A stretch of 64,000 bases of DNA from contig NC_134542.1 of the NCBI RefSeq assembly GCF_050624435.1, positions 10,189,497-10,253,496 on the forward strand, read 5' to 3'. How positions within the stretch are numbered: the first letter of the stretch is position 1; every line of letters begins with the position of its first letter. Positions 1-9,644 of this stretch are shown piece by piece. The position numbers were made by a program, and so were the translations under genes. The notes beneath the pieces are model-generated. The model had not been told where the DNA came from and did not search any database. It saw nothing but the letters and a program-made list of their open reading frames with translations. Source of the DNA: Tenrec ecaudatus. Its lineage: Eukaryota; Chordata; Mammalia; Afrosoricida; Tenrecidae.

Positions 1-397
1 GATTTGATTTGGTTTTGACATGGCTTAAAGACGATGCTTTTCTGTCATTTCATCTAATATTCTAACTTTGTTTACCCAAACTTCCCCTCTCCACCTTTGT
101 AACTACCTTTGCACCTGGCTTGTAGGGCTAGGGGCAGGCGTTCCTTCTCTAGGACATCCTTTGTCAAGGCTGTCATTAGATGCACCTCCTCCGCTGCGCT
201 TATGACCATTTCACCAAGTCATCGGTAGAGTTACCCTGACTAGAGTAGCCTGTATGCCTTGTTCAAATCTTTGGGTATCAGTGGTCCAATTGCTCTGTGT
301 CCTTATTTTCATTATTATAATATTTATTTTCATTATTTTCATAGAAGAAGCTTACATAGCATTTATTGTATGCCAGCACTCTCCTCAGTGTCGTGTA
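1..397. other. Unassigned sequence
   Basis: No open frame or repeat family is recognised. The stretch is moderately AT-rich and ends where a MaLR-type LTR begins. Confidence 0.4.
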
Positions 398-1103
398 TGT
401 GATGGTTAAGACTGTGTATCAACTTGGCTAGGTAGTGATTCTCAATGGTTTCTCAGTAATAATATAGTCATCTCCTGTGATAACAATTGATATCATAGAC
501 CAACCAGCCATTCAATTGAAGGGAAGTTTTCTCAGGGAAATGGCCTGCATCCAAGATACAGAAACCTTGACAAAACTCTCTGGATTTTTGCTCTATATGT
601 ATATTCTACTGTCGGAGTAGAAGACCTGGAGAGGTTTGGTAGGATGTCCATATTTATCTACCAAAGGAATCCTCGTGGCATAGCACATGGTCAGCGGTTG
701 AACCTGTCAGCTGCTCCATGGGAGAAAGATGAGGCTGTCCACTCCCGTAAAGATTTGAAGTCATAGAAACCCAAATGGCTTTCTGTCCTATAGAGTTTCT
801 ATCAGCAGGAGCTGACATGATGCCATATTGTTTACTTATTTGGGGATGCCTTGTCCTCTGTACCCTGGGAGACAGCAACCTCACATCTTATCAGCCTAGA
901 TTGGATTTATCAGCATCAGCAGCCTGTTGATGTTGGATTTGTCAGATTCTGCAACTACATGAGTCAGGAGAAGCCTCCAGCCTTATATCTGACCCAAGGC
1001 TTGGGAATAGCCAACCTGTACCCGACTCATTGAGATAAATCTCTATATACATACAAAAGGTGTTTGGCTGGTTTTCCTTCTTTAGAGAATCCAACCTAAG
1101 ATA
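398..1103 (+). mobile_element. MaLR-type LTR (family B), split by a SINE
   Basis: The left end reads like the MLT1 opening (gtgatggttaagactgtgt, then caacttggct). The right end has gataaatctctatatacat followed by ttctttagagaatccaacct, which is the usual MLT1-like 3' end. A second copy lies at 48125-48600. An AfroSINE at about 662-822 interrupts it. It is old, and its exact ends are uncertain. Solo LTRs of this kind arise by recombination of an ERVL-MaLR element. Confidence 0.7.
662..822 (+). mobile_element. AfroSINE inserted in LTR
   Basis: A head with cctcgtggcatagcacatgg, a middle with gctgctccatgggagaaaga and tcccgtaaagattt, and a degraded tail with tgtcctatagagtttctat match the tRNA-derived SINE of afrotherians in sense orientation. 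It separates the two halves of the MaLR-type LTR. Confidence 0.75.
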
Positions 1104-1256
1104 ACATATATCAACTAAATTAAATTAATGAAGCTGCTTATACGTTGACTAATTGGCGAGGTAGGTGAAGCAGTTGAACTAATTGGAACAGCCAACCAAC
1201 AGATAACTTAAGTGGAGCAGGTACCAACTGGCCTTGTCAAAAAATGGCCCCTAGTC

Positions 1257-1444
1257 CAGGAATCAGCAAACTTTTGAGATGGAAGATTCCATCCTGTCTT
1301 TCACAACAATTTAAACATTATTTGAGAGCCATAAATATATATTTTTACAAAAAAATGAAATCACAATTATCTGAATAATATTTTTTGAATTTTACTTCAG
1401 AGCCCTATGTATGTACTGAAAGAGCCACAGTTTGGCAACCCCTG
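1257..1444. mobile_element. hAT-type MITE with 8-bp target duplication
   Basis: The left terminus is caggaatcagcaaact and the right terminus is agtttggcaacccctg, which is an imperfect terminal inverted repeat of the CAGGGGT type used by hAT-Charlie elements. The flanks are ccctagtc and acctagcc, agreeing at 6 of 8 bases, and 8 bp is the hAT duplication length. At 188 bp it is far too short to encode a transposase, so it is non-autonomous. The exact subfamily is not identified. Confidence 0.7.
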
Positions 1445-2004
1445 ACCTAGCCCAATTAGTAAAATAAAATGGCCCTTAGATACGTGATTATGAAACAGAA
1501 CAGAACAACACAAAATAAGATAAAACTTCAAAAGCAAACACATCCAAATTAGTATCATAAAGAACCAAAAAGTATACTAATTATAGACTTCTAAAATGCA
1601 ATAAATGAAAGCACACAATGTACAAACGAGGGAAGGAATTGCACATCTAAAATTGTATAACCAATTAAAATAACATTAAAATATGCGACATTTTCAAACA
1701 AAAAATTTCAAAAGTGTTTCCCACATAGGAGGGAACTTGAAGCAGTTCATGAAATAAAAGAAATTAGAAGATAATGAAAAATTTCTATGAACTCTTTGAG
1801 GCCTCTTTACAGTTTCACTAAAGAAATTGCTTTAAGTTAAGAGTAATTGAACCCTCAAGGAAAGATTTCTAAGCAAGAAACCATGGGGAGATAAAAATTG
1901 GCAAATGTATGGCTATATCTAAGTGTCTTTCTTTTTACCCTTAAGAATAAACAAAAGGGAACATTTGCCAAACGCAGTGATAATGGTGATCAAAATACAC
2001 ACAC
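1445..2004. other. Unassigned A-rich sequence
   Basis: Strongly A-rich on the plus strand, with no open frame and no recognised family. It may be an old LINE fragment, but I cannot support a name. Confidence 0.35.
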
Positions 2005-2105
2005 CCCATAAATAGTTAGTCTCAGAAATTCACAGGGACATTTCTACCCTGCCCCATACAGTCACTATGGGTCAGAATCAACTCAATGCCCATCTGTGAG
2101 TTTAT
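2005..2105 (+). mobile_element. AfroSINE 3' half
   Basis: Shows tctcagaaattcacaggga, ccctgccccatacagtcac and tatgggtcagaatcaactca, the SINE body and RTE-like tail. The tRNA-derived head is missing. Confidence 0.7.
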
Positions 2106-2339
2106 GATCTGATGTTTGTGAATTTTAGTTAAGCCATGACAGATTATTTATGTCCTAAAGGTGCCTCGGTTTTTCCTTTGATGATCTTTATAGTTTTAGG
2201 TTTTACTTTTAGGTCTTTGATTCCATCTGGCGTTAGCTTTTGTATGTCGTGTGAGACAGGATATCTAGTTTTCCAGAACCATTTGTCAAAGAGATGGTTT
2301 CTTCCCCATTTCAGGTGTTCACTCTATGTTAATGTGGGT

Positions 2340-2620
2340 TCTTTAGAGAAGTAAGATCAGTGATGCTTGTATGTGTATGTATATAGAAAGAGATGTATGT
2401 CTAAAAGTGGTTCACACAGTGGTTCACACAGTTGCAGTGGTTCAGTTTGGTTCAAGGGCATGGATCACATGTAAGCTAGAGACTTCTGGCGGCTCCTGTA
2501 GCTTCAGAGGCTGCTGAACAAGAGCAGGAAAGTGAAACAAGTTGAGATTTTCTACTCCAGTAAAGAGTTGCAGGCTCAGAAAACCACAGAAAAGTGGTAG
2601 TGGGGGTGGTGGTGGTAGAA
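2340..2620. mobile_element. Possible LTR or SINE insertion in L1
   Basis: This block breaks the L1 reading. It contains gttcacacag twice in a row and a purine-rich stretch ending in a GTGG-rich run. It resembles an afrotherian LTR-like repeat followed by a decayed SINE, but the assignment is weak. Confidence 0.3.
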
Positions 2621-3202
2621 ATGTTTGAATAAACTCAGTGCATTTTTTGTGATAAGTATGTTAAAATTTAGTATTTTACCCTGTGTTAGCTTTGACAGGG
2701 AGTGTATTTCTAGAAATTTGTCGATTCCTTTTAGGTTTTCAAGTTTAGTGGAGTCTAGTTATTCATATTTTGTTTTCCTTTCTATTTCATTTGGTTTAGT
2801 TTCTATGTCACCCATCTATTTCTCCTCTGTGCTATTTCCATCTTTTCACTCTTTCCCTTGGCTAACGTGGCCCGCAGTTTGTTTATTTTGTTAGTCATTT
2901 CAATGAAGAAACATCCTGTCTTTTTCATTCTTGCTATTGTTTTTTTCTGTTTCATTTTTTCTGCTCAAAAATTTATTAGTTTTTCTTTTCTGGTAACTGT
3001 GGGCCTTTTTTATGTTCTTATTCCATTTGCTGAAGTTGTTAGGTTAAAGTATTTGAGCTTTCTTTCCTTTTGATGTACATGTCTTCTGTAAATTGACCTA
3101 GAGCACTGCATTTTCTGCATCCTAAAGGTTTGGTATATTGTATTTTCCTTTTCATACGACCCTAGGAAAATTTATATTTTATTTTTCCTACTCTTCCCAT
3201 GA

Positions 3203-3312
3203 ACGGTTACACCTTCAGAAACTTAGAGGGGTGGTTCTACCTTGTCCTAAAAGTCCATATAGGTTGGCATCAATTCAATGACAGTGAATTTAGTTTGGTT
3301 TTGGTTTTGGTT
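3203..3312 (+). mobile_element. AfroSINE 3' half inside L1
   Basis: Contains cagaaacttagaggggtgg, taccttgtcctaaaagtcca and a tail ggcatcaattcaatgacagt, then gtttggttttggttttgg. This is the end of the SINE in sense orientation, splitting the antisense L1. Confidence 0.7.
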
Positions 3313-4119
3313 TATGATCCAGTAGTTTTTGAAAATATGATTTCTACATGTAATTTCAAGTAATTTTTATGTTATTTAGTTACTTTGTATCTGATTTTTC
3401 ATGTTATTGATTTCTAATTTACTGTGTTGTGATATGAGAAGATACTCTGTACTATTTCAGTGTGTTTTAATTTATTTATTCTTGCTTAATTGCCTAACAT
3501 ATGGTCTGTCCTGGAGAATGATCAATGTTTGCTAAAATGATCAATATAATGTATATTATACTTTGTGGTGGGTGAAATGCTCTGTATAGATTTTGGAGAT
3601 GAATCGGGTTCAGTGTGTTGATACGGAGTCTTGTTCTACTTTTTCAGTCCTTCATCAAAAGCAATGTGTGAGAGTCTGCTGTTATGACTGTGGAGCTTTC
3701 TACTTATCTTTTAAGATTCATCTTAAGTATGTTGAAGCTCTTGCACTGGAGGCATACATATTTATTTTGTTGTATCCACTTATTGGATTGACATATAATA
3801 TCCTTCCTTGTTTTTTATATTTCTGTTTGCCATAAAGCCTATGTTATCAGACATTAATATTGTCACTCTTGGTTACCATTTGTGTGATACATTTTCCACC
3901 CTTTGATCTTTAGATTATTTTTATCTTTGGGGCTAGGGTACCTCTCTTATTGATATCATATTGATTATTTATGTTTTCTGTTTTATTTTGCCACTCACTG
4001 ACTCTTGATAGGTACATTTAAAATATTTATATCCCATATAAATATCAGTCAGTACATAGTTACTGTGGACATTCTGCAGTGCCTTCATTTGCCATGCTGA
4101 TTGTGTTGTTGTTCAGTTA

Positions 4120-4622
4120 TGATGTTTTCAATCGCCTCATCTGCGTGTGAAAGTTGGACATTCAATAAGGAGGACTGAAAAGAATCAATGAGTTTGCATT
4201 GTGCTGCCCGCAACGACTAATGAAAATATCATGGACTCTGCCAAAAGGACCAACAAATCTTTCTTGGAACAAGTGCCTCCAGAATGTTCCTCAGAGGCGA
4301 GGAGAGTGAGGCATTGTCTCACTCCAGAATGTTCCTCAGAGGCGAGGAGAGTGAGGCATTGTCTCACTCCAGAATGTTCCTCAGAGGCGAGGAGAGTGAG
4401 GCATTGTCTCTCAGTCTTTGGACATGTTGTTAGGAGAGACCAATGGAAAAGAACCTTGTGTTTGGTAAAGTAGAGGGGCAGTAATTCATCTCAACAAGAT
4501 GAACTGACACCGTGACAGCAACATAATCACAATGGTATGGATGGCGCAGGCGTGAATGGTATTGTGTTGTGTGGTATAGAAAGTCACTGTGAATGGGAAC
4601 CCACAGGATGGCACCTAGAATG
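4120..4622 (+). mobile_element. RTE LINE 3' fragment with internal triplication
   Basis: Contains the RTE C-terminal and 3' landmarks in order: ttttcaatcgcctcatctg, gtgaaagttggacattcaat, tcttggaacaagtgcctcc, cttggtaaagtagaggggca-like text, and ggatggcgcaggcgtgaatg. The reading frame is broken. A 45-bp segment inside it is present three times (4279-4413). Confidence 0.85.
4279..4413 (+). repeat. 45-bp tandem triplication inside RTE
   Basis: Three copies of a 45-bp unit begin with ccagaatgttcctcagagg at 4279, 4324 and 4369. The first two units are identical, and the third is identical for its first 42 bases. The unit keeps a 15-codon frame, so a 90-residue open frame runs through it, but this is a decayed LINE and not a gene. 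Confidence 0.95.
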
Positions 4623-5190
4623 ACAACGGTGTCTCCTAGCTGCTCTGTGAGATTTTGGACATCCTGGGAAGTTGGCTTCTATGGTCTTCACCCAGAATTA
4701 CTGCTGTCTTTGTCTCACAGAACACTTCACTTCTTCTGATTTTCAGTCAATTATTCCTTCCAATATGTTCTCTCTAGCTCTTTATCTTTTCACCTAGCAC
4801 GAAGAATTCCAAGATTTTACTTAGTTTCTTAGGATGCTGCTGTGGAGAGATAGTGTAGTGTGTCTAAGACACTCTTTTAGCTGGAAATAATTCTATAGTT
4901 TTATCTGTCACTGATTTTTTTTGTTTTTGTGTCTAACTTTATAAAAATTGATTTAGGGATAGTTTAAAGAGCAAATTGGTTTTCATTCAGTAATCCGTGC
5001 ACATTTTGTTTCATGCCATTGCAGTGCCCACAGTATAGCAGCTCCCTGTCTACCACTTCCACTCATCCTTGCCTATCTCTTTGTAGCCTTTTGAGCTTTA
5101 TTCTGCTGCCTTTGAAATTTTGTGTAGTTGATTATTCTGAGGTGTGCTTATGTCCTAGTTTTACGGTTCATCTAAAGGTCCTGTCTATTG
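4623..5190. other. Unassigned T-rich sequence
   Basis: No coding potential is seen. T-rich stretches such as gattttttttgtttttgtg occur. It may be further old LINE sequence in antisense, but no landmark is clear. Confidence 0.35.
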
Positions 5191-5194
5191 CTTA

Positions 5195-5700
5195 TTTAAA
5201 AGTTGAATCGCAGGCATGAGGTTAGTTCCAGGCGTGTACTTATGTCCTGAGTCTCTATGAGTGAGCCTGAACTTACTTTATGATTTTAAGTTTTGATCCA
5301 TATTTTTTCTACCACTCTGTTGAGGACCTCCTACTGTGATCCCTTTCAAAGTGGTCCACAGTCGTAAGTGGGGAGCCTCTAGGACTTCTGGTCTCAGAGT
5401 TGTGGAGGCTGAAATCCATATGGTCAATCGGTTCTTTAGAATATTGTTTTCTATGCATGTTGCTTTTCTTCATCATTCTTTGTGTAGATGGGGCAGAACC
5501 AATAGTTCCACTTTAAATGACCACTCACAGGCTTTTATGATCCCAGTTACTACTTGCCAAAGTAGAATGTAGAGCATTGTCCTTTTAGACTGTGCCATGC
5601 CAATTGTTCTTGATCTCCATGACTATGGTCCTGAGACAATCATGCACAGAGTAGTAGGTCAAAGTCTTTCAAATACAAATTTGCTGTGAACTTTTCCATA
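5195..5700 (-). mobile_element. Afrotherian repeat, probably antisense LINE or LTR
   Basis: The order of phrases (ggcatgaggttagttccagg, gtcctgagtctctatgag, gacctcctactgtgatccc, gcaggctt-like text near 5528, and aaagtagaatgtagagcatt) resembles an afrotherian interspersed repeat that often ends in a TG microsatellite, as happens here. The class is uncertain. Confidence 0.45.
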
Positions 5701-5861
5701 GCTCAATAGCATAGGGGGATTAAACTCCCTGGTCCCTAAATTCACTATCTAACTTATCCAGTTGCTATTGTAAATTTGTTCCCAGATCACTTCGGCTTTA
5801 AACTAGCCCAATTCTCAAGGCCGCCATTCTGTACTAAGTAAGCTAAATTATTGTAGGACTC

Positions 5862-6083
5862 TGTGTGTGTGTGTGCGTTTGTGTGTGTATGTGTGTATGT
5901 GTCTCTGTGTGTGTATGGGTGTCTCTGTGTGTATGTGTCTCTGTGTGTGTATGTGTGTGTATGTGTGTATATGTGTGTATGTGTGTGAGTGTGTGTGTAT
6001 GTGTGTTTGTGTGTGCGTGTGCGTGTGTGCGCGCGTATGTGCGTGTGTGTATGTGTGTCTGTGTGTGTATGTGTGTGTGTGTG
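5862..6083. repeat. Complex TG/CA microsatellite
   Basis: About 220 bp of TG dinucleotides broken by TATG, TCTG and GCG interruptions. Several overlapping frames are open on both strands (Cys/Val or Thr/His repeats) only because the sequence is low-complexity. Confidence 0.97.
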
Positions 6084-6279
6084 CTTTAAATCATTTGGTT
6101 TAGGGACCACAGGAGATATGTTTCATTTCAGGTTTAAAGAACATCTCAGGGCAAGATTTTCAGGGACTCTTTCAGTCTCATTGGCTTCAGGAAGTCTGAA
6201 GAATCCACTTCTAAAAACGTATCCTTCCTCTTTTTCTCTCCCTCTTTCTCTCCACTAGAGCCCATGGTCAACTCTAGCC
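6084..6279. other. Unassigned sequence
   Basis: Short stretch between the microsatellite and the L2 fragment, with no recognised feature apart from a pyrimidine run near 6222-6252. Confidence 0.4.
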
Positions 6280-6850
6280 TTGTGTGTTGCAATCAAATTC
6301 TTAAAAGATCTCCCTGCTTTCTCCTTGCTTTGCTGAAATCTGGCCTTAATGCAGTGGCCAGAGGGATCTTTTCATCACACATGTCAAACCCCATCACTCT
6401 TCTCTTGGACACCTTTCGACGTTCCATACCACCTAGAATAACAGTCACACGGCTGGCAGCATCCTGCAAAGCCACACATCACTGTCTGATGGGCTCCCAT
6501 AACCTCTGTGACCTCACCTCCTACCGTCTTTCTCTCTCTCAGTGACGATCTCACTGCTCTTCTTAGAGAGCAGTTGAGAGCTATCTGCCACAAAGCCCCC
6601 GCAAGGCTGCTTTCTTTTCCCTGGCATATTTTTTCTTCAGGTACCTACCTACAGGCCGGTTCACTCTTTTACTCTTTTTCTAGTCTTTGCTCAAATTCCA
6701 TCTGGCTTGGGAACTCTCCTTGTTACCTCTAACTTCACATTTACAATCCATCACAATCCAGGCACTTCACCTCACCGTTTTCCCTGCTGTGATTAATGAA
6801 CTGATGGCTTTATCATCCCACCCCTCCCTCCTGGGATTTGCAGGAAAACT
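6280..6850 (+). mobile_element. L2 LINE fragment
   Basis: Contains phrases typical of the L2 ORF2 end: aaagatctccctgctttctc, ccttaatgcagtggccagag, gggatcttttcatcacac, cctctgtgacctcacctcct and ctagtctttgctcaaattcc. The open frames here (60-93 residues) are remnants of L2 and its reverse strand. Divergence is high, as expected for this ancient family. Confidence 0.8.
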
Positions 6851-7029
6851 GCCTTTGCATATGGGTGGGTAAGTTAAACAGTGTTGCAACTACATTTCAT
6901 ACATCCTGAGGTCTGTTTCAAACAACACGTGTTTCAATGTCTCTGTGACTGGAGGGCAGCTGCAGAAAGGGTCTCTGAGTAAGACAGTTGCCTTGGACAC
7001 ATTTTGGTGCTTTTGTGGCAAGAAAAATA

Positions 7030-7370
7030 ATGCTACCAAGGTCAGGGCTAATAGCACATTGTAAACAAACTTCCTAAATCGTGAAAACTTCGCAACGAGT
7101 TGAGAGAAATGCTGCGCCATGAATAGCAATATTTTGGGGAGGTATCGCATGTTTTAAGGAAGGTAGGGAAGATCTCAAAGATGAGCCCAAAGGAGGAAGA
7201 CTGGCAATCTCTACAGATGAAGAAGCTGCCAGTGAAGTCCACAGACTTGTGGCCGAAAACCACAGCATAACTGCTGACGCAGTCTCTCCGGAAGCTGGCG
7301 TCTCAGGTGGTTTGGCATCTTCAGTTGAAGTAAACACCTTGGTTTTAGCAAGCCTCTGTCTTGATAGGGG
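7030..7370 (+). pseudogene. Relic of a mariner-type HTH domain (GVQW3-like)
   Basis: Frame 1 from about 7081 reads, after a stop at 7120, CFKEGREDLKDEPKGGRL (7150-7203), then AISTDEEAASEVHRLVAENH and SITADAVSPEAGVSGG. This matches the general pattern of the HTH_48 domain of mariner/SETMAR-like proteins, where a basic FK-GR-D(L/V)-DD-P(R)-GRP stretch is followed by a helix and then an AGIS-like turn. There is at least one in-frame stop, and the transposase catalytic domain is absent, so it is a dead fragment. It could be an old mariner copy or a retrocopy of a domesticated HTH gene. The match was made by eye. Confidence 0.55.
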
Positions 7371-8895
7371 CTAAAAGCATTGGTTGCTTTTGAACTCTGA
7401 GCTCCAAGAGCTGATCTTTCCATCAGTTTTTCAAGTAAAATTCAAGCTAGTGATGATAGAATGAATTGTAATGGGGGACTTACTAGTATTTTTCCAAAGT
7501 TCAAACCAAACTGACTTCTGAGGAGATCTGCTGGGCCAACTAAATTCAACCCAGAGAAGAATCACGATACGGCGATAATTATTTTGAGCATGCCAAATGG
7601 GTAATTTTGATAGATATGCTCACAGGACACAGGACAATGATGCAGACTTATTATGAAGAAGTTATTTTGTACCTGAAAACAGTATATTTTTAACCCCCCC
7701 ACCCCCGATGACAATGCATCTGTTCATTATTTTTGATGGCAGGGGCCGTCCAATGAGCGGCTCACTGGAAACCCGGCCACATTCACTCTGCAGCCCTGAG
7801 CCCGCCTCTTCAGCCTTCCTTTTGTTCCCCAAATTCAAATCACAGTTCATCAAAACATAATTTTAGTTGCTCAAGGATACCTATACAGCTAATTTGAAAT
7901 AGTATATACGGAAAGCACACAACTCTTCAGGAGAGGGCTGTCGAGATGGAAACATTGTCTTCAGAGCTGTTTTGGAGTCCAGATGTACGAACTTCTGTGA
8001 AATAATGGCTTTACATTTTTATGTTTTGGGTTAATAAACATTCCTTTGATTTTTATAATAATACTTTAAAAATTTATGCTCATACTTAAAAGTACATGCA
8101 TATATGCATTTGCAGTGCATGTGTATTGCATGTGCAATACATGTATTATATAATGCATATGTGTGTGATGTATATATATGTATATCTCTATATCATCGCT
8201 TAACAATACCTTAAGAAAAAATATATCTTTTTCTTGTAAACAAGCTCTATTAAGAAGAAAGTTAGGGAGCCGACCTATCTTTAATTCTGTTCTTGGAATA
8301 ATTATAGTAATTTATTTGGTTTGATCAGAATATATTACTTCTGAATAAAAATTTAATTGGATTATTTTTGTAAATAGATTTAATTCTTTACATGTACATC
8401 TCCAGTAATTTGAAATAAAATTAACCACCGCACAGCCCATGCTGTCCAGCTGTAAATCTATTAGATAATAACATCTACAGAATGAAAAACTCCAAGGGAT
8501 TCCATCACATTAAAAAAAAGGCAAATGTCAAGCCTAAGAATATGCTGTGAAGGATGCTACTCAGAGGTATGCAGCTTTGTGTCCCTCTGTCTCTCTTTAA
8601 ATATCAGTGAAAGTGGCTGTAGGAGATCCACTTAGAGGTCCCAATTATTCTTTTCTCTGAAACAGAATTTTTCACCCACAAGACTGTAAGAGTTTCATAC
8701 TGGATGAAGAACCTGCCTCCATTCCTTTCTTTTGACTGCATCATGCAATTATGATTTCTCTGGTCTTCTAGTTGTTAGAGGACATGACATGGGCATGGGT
8801 TGGAGTGATTATTTACTACTTGGTGCTCCTAGAGCCTACCATTAGAGAGAGAGAGAAGGGGGTGGAAAAACCAAACCAAACAAAACTCTGTGTGC
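7371..8895. other. Unassigned sequence, AT-rich in part
   Basis: No gene recognised. A C-run lies at 7693-7706, and a TA/TG-rich stretch at 8085-8195 has repeated tgcatat/atgcat palindromic words. A GA-rich run is at 8843-8862. The 99-residue frame beginning at 8772 runs into the SINE and is not a gene. Confidence 0.4.
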
Positions 8896-8899
8896 AGTA

Positions 8900-9092
8900 T
8901 CCAGGAACCTTGGTGGACTCAGAGTTACACTGGGCTGCTAGCCACAAGGTCAGCAATTCAACACTACCAGCTTCTCTGAAGAAAAAAATATGGAGTTACA
9001 GTCTCAGAAACTCACAGGTTCAAGTCTACCCTGTTCTACAGGGTCACTACGAATCAGAACTGACTCAATGACTGTGAGTTTGGTTTGGGAGC
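8900..9092 (+). mobile_element. AfroSINE, near complete
   Basis: Head aggaaccttggtggactcag, middle aaggtcagcaattcaacac (B-box region) and gagttacagtctcagaaac, and tail gttctacagggtcactacga then atcagaactgactcaatgac. Sense orientation. Confidence 0.85.
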
Positions 9093-9640
9093 TTTGTGTG
9101 CAAGACCCCAACTTATAACAGATGGGAAACAGAATTAGCCTAAATGATCCAACTCACAACTTAGAACTAAACCTAGCTGGCCTAACCTGAATCAGCGAAA
9201 TTCTAGACATTCCACAGATGCTTATGTGAAGCATAGATGTTTATTGTGTGCCAGTGAGTTTTGTGAGAGCTTGTTACAGTGTATTACAATGGCAGTGACT
9301 GTTCGAATGGTCCATCATTGAAACAGCGAAATTATGTAACAATATGTGTTTGTGATCTGTTTGTGGAGATGTATTACTGTGTATAGGAAGTTTTAATAGC
9401 ATCATTCTTACTCTCCTAGGAAACCACCTCCATTGTGTGATATCTTTGTTCTATGTGCTGAACGAATGTTCATTTAACAATGCTTAGTATCCCGGCCTCA
9501 TGCCGGTTTCTGAAGAGCCAGAAATGAATGGGGTATTGTTCGTGTCATCAATTGAGCTTATGTGTAATTGAAAGAGATGGGTTGGTATCATAGTGATAGA
9601 AAATCACATAATAATTGCAGAGCCCTAGAAAAGGCCCCAA
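9093..9640. other. Unassigned sequence
   Basis: No recognised repeat or coding frame. It lies between the SINE and the long RTE copy. Confidence 0.35.
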
Positions 9641-9644
9641 AACT

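Larger units (their letters stand above)
2110..3975 (-). mobile_element. Old L1 ORF2 fragment, antisense
   Basis: Read on the plus strand, this shows the reverse of an L1 ORF2 3' region, with phrases such as taggtctttgattccatctg, gggagtgtatttctagaaat, a weak version of the passage ending in ttaatttatttattcttgc, and gcctatgttatcagacatta. The order agrees with the reverse complement of mammalian L1 ORF2. All frames are broken. It is interrupted by another repeat at about 2340-2620 and by a SINE tail at about 3203-3312. Its divergence indicates an ancient L1M-type copy. Confidence 0.75.

Noticed and set aside
4279..4413. CRISPR-like or protein-repeat array
   Set aside because: Units are tandem without spacers, sit in a decayed RTE, and the genome is mammalian.
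5787..6258. Several 74-107 residue frames of Cys/Val or Thr/His repeats
   Set aside because: They are translations of the TG/CA microsatellite in different frames.
6264..6593. A pair of opposing frames near 6264-6593 as an exon
   Set aside because: The text is an L2 LINE fragment and its reverse strand.
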